From: an uncultured Clostridia bacterium
GTDB taxonomy: Bacteria; Bacillota; Clostridia; Christensenellales; UBA1242
NCBI GenBank assembly: GCA_937895935.1
Contig: CALBKX010000043.1
Coordinates: 1 to 27,542, forward strand
Direction: 5' to 3'
Length of the DNA: 27,542 bases
Numbering within the stretch: the first letter of the stretch is position 1; each line of letters opens with the position of its first letter. The notes under the pieces were generated by a model, which saw only the letters and a list, made by a program, of their open reading frames with translations, did not search any database and was not told the DNA's origin. The position numbers and the translations under genes were made by a program. This document shows, in pieces, positions 22,435-27,542 of the stretch.

Positions 22435-22972
22435 GCGACATAGGTTCGGTAGGATTTCCCACCTTTCAGACTTCTTGTCACCAAAAAGCAGTTTCCTTTC
22501 AACAAAAGGCTTTTCACCGAATCGCCACTAAGAACGCACTATAATCCCTAAAATGCCAGACTTTTACAAATCAACAGTCTAGAAGTTTTCCTAAACACCT
22601 TTATTAAACCTTATCTTTTTTTGCAAATAGCGTTTCAAGAGCATTATTTAAATACAATTAGCGCTAAATTATATAAAAATATAATCGCTATATCCCCAAC
22701 TATTCACTCAAAGCAGGCTACACTGCACACAATGTTTGTCATATGCAGGTTCACGCCTAAATAGTAAAAACTAACGTTTCCGCCAAAATAGGTCTCCACG
22801 ATAAATGGGGTTAAAGCTATATGCCATTATAGCCCGCCCAAAAATCTTAACTTTCAGCATTCACCCCAGTTTGGGCAACCAAGGCAAACACCAAAAACTT
22901 CACAGATATGCCCAACGACGCTTTAAAAATCGCCTTCCAGTTTAAAAACAATGACTAGAATACTGCACCTTC
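22400..22972 (-). ncRNA. Large structured ncRNA, probable OLE RNA (about 570 nt)
   Basis: No reading frame fits this stretch, yet base composition and pairing are unlike the AT-rich gaps elsewhere. The 5' end TTGAAGGTGCA (22974-22964) pairs with the 3' end TGCTACCTTCAA (22419-22408), leaving one bulged T, so the ends close the molecule. Internal helices include TTGGGCA/TGCCCAA (22871-22877 with 22909-22915), GCTATA-TGCCAT-TATAGC (about 22816-22833), ATAGCG/CGCTAT (22627-22632 with 22686-22691), ACTATT/AATAGT (about 22700-22765), AGACT/AGTCT (about 22558-22580) and CCTTT-CAACA-AAAGG. A strong promoter lies seven bases upstream and a T8 tract ends it. The order xseAB - RNA - OapA-like - argR - recN is that of OLE loci. 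It lacks tmRNA, RNase P and SRP RNA signatures. Confidence 0.7.
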
Positions 22973-22978
22973 AATTGT

Positions 22979-23007
22979 ATTATATCATATTCATTTATCA
23001 AAATCAA
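22979..23007 (-). promoter_or_regulatory. Near-consensus sigma-A promoter of the large ncRNA
   Basis: On the minus strand TTGATT (23007-23002), exactly 17 bases, a perfect TATAAT (22984-22979). The expected start is the G at 22972, the first base of the closing helix. Confidence 0.8.
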
Positions 23008-23040
23008 GTTTACTTTTATAAATGAAACAATTTGTTTGCA

Positions 23041-23092
23041 TAATACATTATATTGTAGGTAAAATATTTTATACGTACCAAATAATGTATTA
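23041..23092. other. Inverted repeat at the proS stop codon
   Basis: TAATACATTAT (23041-23051) and ATAATGTATTA (23082-23092) are perfect 11-base arms with a 30-base loop that itself contains TAAAAT/ATTTTA. The right arm includes the proS stop. AT-only arms and no T-tract; it could mark the 3' end of the proS transcript. Confidence 0.45.
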
Positions 23093-24514
23093 ATACTGAA
23101 TACCCCACATGACACTAAATTTTGAAGGCCTACCACAAACTACACATTTTCCAAAACTAATAGGGTCATCTTCTAAAATACATCTTGATTTTATACCGCG
23201 ATATTCTTTTAATTTTAATTCACACTCTTGACATCCGCACCATTCTGCCTTTATAAATCCAGGCTGTTTATTAATTTGTCTATCAACTTCGTCTAAAGTT
23301 TTACAAACAAATGTCAGTTCATCTCGCCTTATTGTAGCTTTTTGTAATAAATTATTTTGTATATCATCCATTAATTCATTGACAGCTTTAACAATATCAC
23401 AATCTTTATCAATTTGAATTTTTTCTCCAGTATCTCGTCTTGCCAAAGTAATTTTGCCCGCTTCTAAATCTCTCATCCCCACTTCCAATCGAACTGGAAT
23501 ACCATTAACCTCTGCTTCAGCAAATTTAAATCCCGGAGATCTTTCAGTATTATCAACATAAGATACAATATTTGATTGATTTAAAATTTTGGAATAATTG
23601 TCGGCTATTTTTACAATTTCTTCATCTTTTCCTATTGGAATAATAGCAACTTGTTTTGGAGCAATTTTGGGAGGTAAAACAAGACCATTTTCATCACTAT
23701 GCACCATAATTAAAGCACCTATCATTCTTGTAGTAGCCCCCCAAGAAGTTTGATATACATATTCCCATTTCTCTTCTCGGCTTAAAAATTTAATATTGTA
23801 TGCCTTAGCAAATTTTTGACCAAAATAATGGCTGGTTGCACTTTGTAGTGCCACCCCATTATACATCAAAGCCTCAATAGTATAAGTGCTTTCAGCACCA
23901 GCAAACTTTTCCTTTTCTGTTTTTTTACCGCTTATAACTGGTATAGCCAAATAGTCTATAAAAAAAGTTTTATAAACATTTAGCATTCTTAAAGTTTCTT
24001 CCATTGCTTCTTTTTCAGTTTCGTGAATTGTGTGACCTTCTTGCCACAAAAATTCTCTCGTCCTTAAAAAAGGACGAGTTTCCTTTTCCCATCTTATTAC
24101 ATTTGCCCATTGATTATATAGTTTTGGCAAATCTCTATATGACTTTACTTTTTTAGAATAATAATCAGAGAATAATGTTTCAGAGGTAGGTCTAAACGCC
24201 AACTTTTCGTCTAAATCAGAACTTCCACCTTTTGTTACCCAAGCACATTCTGGAGCAAACCCCTCAATAAGTTCTCCTTCCTTTTTTAATAGCGATTCTG
24301 GGATTAAAACTGGCATATACACATTTTCGTGTCCAGTCTGTTTAAACATTCTATCCAAGGTTTCTTTCATCTTTTCCCATAATGCGTTCCCATTTGGTTC
24401 TAAAATTACACAACCTTTTACACTACTATAATCTGCCAATTTGGCAGCCATAACAACGTCTGTATACCATTTTGCAAAATCTTCATTCCTGCTTGTAATA
24501 CTCTTATTTTTCAT
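23090..24514 (-). CDS. proS: Prolyl-tRNA synthetase, archaeal/eukaryotic-like type, 474 aa
   Basis: Class II synthetase charging tRNA-Pro. Motif 2 is seen in the NVIRWEKETRPFLRTREFLWQEGHTIH block and motif 3 in SWGATTRMIGALIMVHSDENGLVLPPKIAPKQV. There is no YbaK-like editing insert, and the C-terminus has a zinc-type domain (CGCQEC...C...CVVCGRP) ending in MWGIQY, all features of the short archaeal-type ProRS found in some bacteria. The length is typical of that type. A GGAAGG site precedes the ATG. It follows xseB by 15 bases, so it ends the asp23-nusB-xseA-xseB-proS run; in Bacillus this position holds ispA and dxs. Confidence 0.96.
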   Translation of the reverse strand: MKNKSITSRNEDFAKWYTDVVMAAKLADYSSVKGCVILEPNGNALWEKMKETLDRMFKQTGHENVYMPVLIPESLLKKEGELIEGFAPECAWVTKGGSSDLDEKLAFRPTSETLFSDYYSKKVKSYRDLPKLYNQWANVIRWEKETRPFLRTREFLWQEGHTIHETEKEAMEETLRMLNVYKTFFIDYLAIPVISGKKTEKEKFAGAESTYTIEALMYNGVALQSATSHYFGQKFAKAYNIKFLSREEKWEYVYQTSWGATTRMIGALIMVHSDENGLVLPPKIAPKQVAIIPIGKDEEIVKIADNYSKILNQSNIVSYVDNTERSPGFKFAEAEVNGIPVRLEVGMRDLEAGKITLARRDTGEKIQIDKDCDIVKAVNELMDDIQNNLLQKATIRRDELTFVCKTLDEVDRQINKQPGFIKAEWCGCQECELKLKEYRGIKSRCILEDDPISFGKCVVCGRPSKFSVMWGIQY

Positions 24515-24529
24515 ATTTCCTTCCTTACC

Positions 24530-24739
24530 TTAATTTAATTCTTCCTCTTTTATAAGTCCCATAAGTTCTTGACGAACAACAGTGACTTTTCCTTTTGCGT
24601 CATCAAAAGTTTTAGACAATTCTTTACACAAAAGTGCTCCTTTTTCAAATAAAGAAGTAGCCTCATCAAATTTTACTTCACCGCTTTCTAATTTTTGTAT
24701 AATAGACTCTAATTCGTTCATTTTTTGCTCATAATCCAT
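24530..24739 (-). CDS. xseB: Exodeoxyribonuclease VII small subunit, 69 aa
   Basis: A short helical protein (YEQKMNELESIIQKLESGEVKFDEATSLFEKGALLCKEL), matching the XseB pattern of a leucine-rich helix, 'LE.GE...lEea...fe.G..L'. It forms the long filament-like partner of XseA. AGAGG lies six bases before the ATG; it follows xseA by 12 bases. Confidence 0.95.
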   Translation of the reverse strand: MDYEQKMNELESIIQKLESGEVKFDEATSLFEKGALLCKELSKTFDDAKGKVTVVRQELMGLIKEEELN

Positions 24740-24751
24740 AAAAAACCTCTT

Positions 24752-25921
24752 TTATAAAATTTTTGCTTTAACCATTCCATCTTTAAAGATAATATCTATT
24801 TTATCATCTTTTTTTAGGTCACTTACTTTTGTTACATAGCCCTTCAAATTTTTTATACTTGCATATCCCAATTTTAAAACTTCTTTTGGGTCAAGTTTTT
24901 TTAAAATACAATTATTGTAAATTAATTCCTTTTCTCTTTTATCAAAATAGGTCTTTGATAAGTTAAATATATTACACAAGTTTTTATTAAACAATTGTTT
25001 TGAATCTTGCTCTAAATATTGATAACTTTTTAATAATTGATTGACATCATTTTTATATTTATAAACTTCATAATTAAACTTTGCATTATAAGATTTTAGC
25101 AAAGAATCAACTGATTTTTCAAACCTTAATTTTTTATCAAAAAAATCTTCACATAAAAGCTCAGCAGCCACACTCGGAGTTGGCGCTCTTAAATCACTAC
25201 AAAAATCTATTATGGTAAAATCAGTTTCATGACCAACGGCTGACATTATAAATTTGTTACAATTATAAGTGGCTTCGGCAACTATTTCAGTGTTAAAAGG
25301 CTGTAAGTCTTCCATACTTCCACCACCCCTGGCAACAACTATTACATCCACATCATAATTATCTAATGCTTTTATTCCTTCAGCAATTTCAAATTCTGCA
25401 TTGTTACCCTGAACTTTGACTGGATATAAAACTATATCAATTTTCGGGTTTCTTCTTGTTCTAATATTGATTATATCCTGTATTACAGCACCGCCTTCAC
25501 TTGAAACTACACCTATCCTTTTAATATTTTTAGGCATAGGTTTTTTGTGACTTTGGTCAAAATATCCTTTGTTTTCAAGTTTAGTTTTTAATTCTAAAAA
25601 CTTTTGATATAAAGCACTTTCTCCATAGTGTTCAATTTTTATTACATTAAAATTAAGTTTGCCACCTTTAACATAATATCGCGGTGTTCCAACAACAACC
25701 ACGCTATCACCATTTTTGATATCTTTAAAATCATCCGCTGTGAAGCAAACACAAGATAAAATACTATTTTCGTCTTTTAGTGAAAAATATGCCGTTCCTC
25801 TGACATTAGAATAGCCAGATACCTCTCCAACAACACTTATATTAAATAACAATTCTTCAGCATCAAAAATTTGTTTTAAATAGTTGCTCAACTGAGTAAC
25901 AGTAACTGGTTTAATTGGCAT
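24752..25921 (-). CDS. xseA: Exodeoxyribonuclease VII large subunit, 389 aa
   Basis: Degrades single-stranded DNA in both directions. An N-terminal OB-fold (VGEVSGYSNVRGTAYFSLKDENSILSCVCF, about residues 30-60) is followed by the catalytic region with RIGVVSSEGGAVIQDIINI and the signature VARGGGSMEDLQPFN, then SAVGHETDFTIIDFCSDLRAPTPSVAAEL. A shortened coiled-coil region explains the length, a little below the usual 400-450. It overlaps nusB by 11 bases, with AGAGG inside nusB. Confidence 0.96.
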   Translation of the reverse strand: MPIKPVTVTQLSNYLKQIFDAEELLFNISVVGEVSGYSNVRGTAYFSLKDENSILSCVCFTADDFKDIKNGDSVVVVGTPRYYVKGGKLNFNVIKIEHYGESALYQKFLELKTKLENKGYFDQSHKKPMPKNIKRIGVVSSEGGAVIQDIINIRTRRNPKIDIVLYPVKVQGNNAEFEIAEGIKALDNYDVDVIVVARGGGSMEDLQPFNTEIVAEATYNCNKFIMSAVGHETDFTIIDFCSDLRAPTPSVAAELLCEDFFDKKLRFEKSVDSLLKSYNAKFNYEVYKYKNDVNQLLKSYQYLEQDSKQLFNKNLCNIFNLSKTYFDKREKELIYNNCILKKLDPKEVLKLGYASIKNLKGYVTKVSDLKKDDKIDIIFKDGMVKAKIL

Positions 25922-26330
25922 TTTGTTCCTCTATTATGGTTTTTAAAATCCCATTAATAAACGAATAACTTTTTTCTGTTGAATATTTTTTAGCCATTTC
26001 AACCGCCTCATTAAAAACCACCTTTAACGGGGTTTGTTTATAGAACAACAATTCAGTTATAGCCGTTGCAAGAATTGCCCTATCAATTCTGTAAACTCTA
26101 TCAGGAGTGTATCCTTTTAAGTTTTTATCAATAAGGTTATTTACATAATTTTTATTTTGACTATATAATTCAATAATAGAGTTAACAAAATTATAATCTT
26201 CTGCAAAATCTTTATCTTGCTCGGTTGTTATATTGTCTTCTTCCAGCATCTCATCCAAAGATAAATCACCATTTAAAAACAAGCTTTTATAAATAATTTT
26301 AAAAGCAGTTTCTCTCGCTAGTCCTCGCAT
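25911..26330 (-). CDS. nusB: Transcription antitermination factor NusB, 139 aa
   Basis: All-helical RNA-binding protein that acts with NusE in rRNA antitermination. Visible blocks: RETAFKIIYKSLF near the N-terminus, GYTPDRVYRIDRAILATAITELLF (about residues 77-100) and PLKVVFNEAVEMAKKYSTEKSYSFINGILKTI, all diagnostic. Starts on the stop of asp23 (TAATG overlap). Confidence 0.96.
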   Translation of the reverse strand: MRGLARETAFKIIYKSLFLNGDLSLDEMLEEDNITTEQDKDFAEDYNFVNSIIELYSQNKNYVNNLIDKNLKGYTPDRVYRIDRAILATAITELLFYKQTPLKVVFNEAVEMAKKYSTEKSYSFINGILKTIIEEQNAN

Positions 26331-26710
26331 TAAACACCTTCCTCATTCTTTTTAACAAAATTAACACCAACAATATGAACATTGATTTTACCTGTTTTTA
26401 ATTCAACCATAGAAGCAATATTGTTTCTAATGTTTTCTTGAACCCTAAAACAAATATCTGGAACACTAACGCCAGAAAAAACTTTTATATAAACATCAAC
26501 AGTTACTTTACCATTTGGAGATATATAAATTTTAACACCTTTGCTATCTCTATTTTTAAACATTCTTTTTAAAATAATAGACGGGGTATCTACCAATTCA
26601 CTAACTCCACTTATTTCCTTAGTTGCCAAACTTATAATTGAAAGCAAAATATTTCTATCACAAGTTGTTTTACCTTTATTTGCCGTTATGTTGTCCTGTA
26701 ATTCAACCAT
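26330..26710 (-). CDS. Asp23/Gls24 family protein (YqhY-like), 126 aa
   Basis: The Asp23 fold is visible: RNILLSIISLATKEISGVSEL at the N-terminus, the basic linker, then VKIYISPNGKVTVDVYIKVFSGVSVPDICFRVQENIRNNIASMVELKTGKINVHIVGV. Bacillus YqhY sits at the same place before nusB and affects acetyl-CoA carboxylase and lipid synthesis; accBC, normally upstream, is absent here. I use ATG 26710, six bases after GAGG; the longer frame to 26764 starts within the upstream hairpin without a site. The site itself is in the 3' arm of a terminator-like stem. Confidence 0.9.
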   Translation of the reverse strand: MVELQDNITANKGKTTCDRNILLSIISLATKEISGVSELVDTPSIILKRMFKNRDSKGVKIYISPNGKVTVDVYIKVFSGVSVPDICFRVQENIRNNIASMVELKTGKINVHIVGVNFVKKNEEGV

Positions 26711-26756
26711 AAAAAACCTCACTATATGTATTATTACTATATCATATAGCAAGGTT
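26711..26756 (-). terminator. Terminator-like hairpin whose 3' arm contains the asp23 ribosome-binding site
   Basis: On the minus strand AACCTTGCTATATG (26756-26743) pairs over 14 positions, two of them G-U, with CATATAGTGAGGTT (26728-26715) across a 14-base loop and runs into T6 (26716-26711) directly before the ATG. GAGG (26720-26717) is inside the stem. Read-through from spoIIIA would be terminated or have asp23 translation masked. Confidence 0.65.
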
Positions 26757-26764
26757 ATTTGCAA
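26736..26764 (-). promoter_or_regulatory. Sigma-A promoter of asp23-nusB-xseAB-proS nested in the hairpin
   Basis: On the minus strand TTGCAA (26764-26759), a 17-base spacer, TATAGT (26741-26736). The expected start near 26729 is at the 3' edge of the hairpin loop, so this transcript has only the 3' arm and its GAGG is free. Confidence 0.6.
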
Positions 26765-26806
26765 TTATTTTTTTAATTTCTTCATACATATTTAGTAATT
26801 TAATTT

Positions 26807-27283
26807 TTATTCAACAGGTGTAATTTGAATATTGTCAATATCTGCTTTAGTTTGTTCTTTAACGATAGATACAATTTGAGCAACTTCATTTGCCGTCAAT
26901 GTAGCTTGTGCACATTTAACAACTATTTTAACATTTGGATTAACATTAGTCACAATACAATCTTCAAATCCTTTTGCTTTAATTAATCCTTCAATAACTA
27001 ATTCACTTTCCATTTGTGAAACCAAAGCAAGTTTTTTTGCTTCTGCATTTGAAATTGCTTCACTTGAAGATGATTCGCTTGTTATAATTGCGTCATAATA
27101 TAATAATTCTTGATCACGTGTAGATTGTCTATCTTCTCTATATGTAGAAAAATAATTAGCTGTAGTTACGCTTTGTCCAGATGTTTGTTTAATTCTATTG
27201 TTAAGTGCGATATTTAAATAACCTGTAACACCTAATAATAAAACCATTCCTACTAAAATAAATATTTTTGTTTTTTTCTTCAT
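26807..27283 (-). CDS. spoIIIAH: Stage III sporulation protein AH, 158 aa
   Basis: Mother-cell side partner of SpoIIQ in the feeding-tube channel. A basic N-terminus and one membrane helix (about residues 6-28) precede the extracellular part: the helix with YREDRQSTRDQELLYYDAII and the ring-building domain SNAEAKKLALVSQMESELVIEGLIKAKGFEDCIVTNVNPNVKIVVKCAQATLTANEVAQIVSIVKEQTK. Length is somewhat below that of Bacillus (218 aa), as common in clostridia. AAAGGAGAG precedes the ATG. It follows spoIIIAG after 97 bases that contain a putative sigma-E promoter. Confidence 0.95.
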   Translation of the reverse strand: MKKKTKIFILVGMVLLLGVTGYLNIALNNRIKQTSGQSVTTANYFSTYREDRQSTRDQELLYYDAIITSESSSSEAISNAEAKKLALVSQMESELVIEGLIKAKGFEDCIVTNVNPNVKIVVKCAQATLTANEVAQIVSIVKEQTKADIDNIQITPVE

Positions 27284-27310
27284 AAATCTCTCCTTTTTTG
27301 TTGTTATCTT

Positions 27311-27339
27311 AATATATTATCTCTTTCACACTTTTATGA
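27311..27339 (-). promoter_or_regulatory. Sigma-E-like internal promoter before spoIIIAH
   Basis: On the minus strand TCATAAA (27339-27333), exactly 14 bases, AATATATT (27318-27311), near the sigma-E pattern KMATATT-N14-CATACAhT. The leader of about 20 nt contains the ribosome-binding site. An internal sigma-E promoter is known in the Bacillus spoIIIA operon. Confidence 0.4.
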
Positions 27340-27380
27340 CTTTTTGCATATAATATTTTTTAATTTTTTTAACACATCTT

Positions 27381-27542
27381 TTATCCGCCAACCATTATTT
27401 GTATACAACTTTCTTTTATATTTAAAAGCGTAGTTATAGACCTCATCATATTTAGTTTAACTAAAGCATTTGATGCTCCACTTGCCACAACAACAACGCC
27501 ACAAATATCAGGATAAGTTTCTTTTATAACAAGCGGTGTAGA
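27381..27542 (-). CDS. spoIIIAG: Stage III sporulation protein AG, C-terminal 53 residues (5' end outside the window)
   Basis: The frame is open to the window edge. The fragment contains YPDICGVVVVASGASNALVK followed by a helix and strand to the stop. This matches the C-terminal ring-building domain of SpoIIIAG (family pattern YPxIxGVVVVAxGA). The following spoIIIAH confirms it. The family's final 'KIxVL' strand reads IQIMVGG. Confidence 0.9.
   Translation of the reverse strand, partial: STPLVIKETYPDICGVVVVASGASNALVKLNMMRSITTLLNIKESCIQIMVGG

Noticed and set aside
22400..22972. tmRNA, RNase P RNA or SRP RNA as identity of the large ncRNA
   Set aside because: No tRNA-like ends or tag frame, no GAGGAAAGTCC or ACAGAA core of RNase P, and no SRP Alu or GNAR-loop helix; the length is also wrong for SRP RNA.
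22942..23136. 64-codon minus-strand frame across the ncRNA promoter
   Set aside because: It overlaps the proS 3' end and the promoter of the ncRNA and shows no protein features.
1..27542. CRISPR array
   Set aside because: No regularly spaced direct repeats were seen in any gap.

Overview
The window is strongly AT-rich and comes from an endospore-forming, low-GC Firmicute of the Clostridia type. The taxonomic call is an inference. It rests on spoIIIAG/AH, spoIVB, a SpoIIM-like gene, gerW (ytfJ) and dacF/dacB-type carboxypeptidases set in the conserved spoIIIA - asp23 - nusB - xseA - xseB - argR - recN - spoIVB neighbourhood. A prolyl-tRNA synthetase of the archaeal/eukaryotic-like type fits an uncultured gut-type clostridium.

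Layout. From about 27.5 kb down to 5.2 kb every gene lies on the minus strand. Reading leftward: spoIIIAG (cut by the window edge), spoIIIAH, asp23, nusB, xseA, xseB, proS; a large non-coding region; a small polytopic membrane protein; argR, recN; spoIVB, a SpoIIM-like gene, a purine nucleoside phosphorylase, dacF; a site-2 protease, scpA, scpB, a DUF2953 (YtfI-like) gene, gerW, a second D,D-carboxypeptidase, an RluB-type pseudouridine synthase and a BaiN/HI0933-type flavoprotein; then a stand-alone FakA-middle-domain protein, cmk, plsC, a four-S1-domain RpsA-like protein and tRNA-Thr(CGU). From 1 to 5.1 kb the genes are mixed in direction and look accessory: a degenerate nucleotidyltransferase-fold protein divergent from a XerS-like tyrosine recombinase, a membrane protein divergent from an SDR reductase resembling the EF-P 5-aminopentanone reductase, and a SHOCT membrane protein divergent from a small XRE repressor.

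Most notable is the 760-base non-coding stretch at 22.3-23.1 kb. It carries a near-consensus minus-strand promoter, a region of about 570 nt rich in paired elements whose 5' and 3' ends are complementary, a T8 tract at the end, and immediately downstream a 194-residue CorB-like membrane protein. This layout next to xseAB and argR-recN matches the OLE RNA / OapA ribonucleoprotein locus. I infer that it is an OLE RNA; the identification rests on context and architecture, not on an alignment.

Two regulatory themes recur. Several genes (the nucleotidyltransferase-like gene, xerS-like, SDR, site-2 protease, SpoIIM-like, and nearly the XRE gene) have no Shine-Dalgarno sequence and a -10 box that ends 6-9 bases before the A of the ATG, so they should give leaderless mRNAs. 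At asp23 and at spoIVB a promoter is nested inside the upstream transcript's terminator-like hairpin, so transcripts from the local promoter would lack the 5' arm. Several intergenic gaps also hold hairpin-rich elements, including a nearly fully paired four-way-junction (cloverleaf-like) element at the end of cmk that shares its end sequences with a shorter copy downstream of the OapA-like gene.
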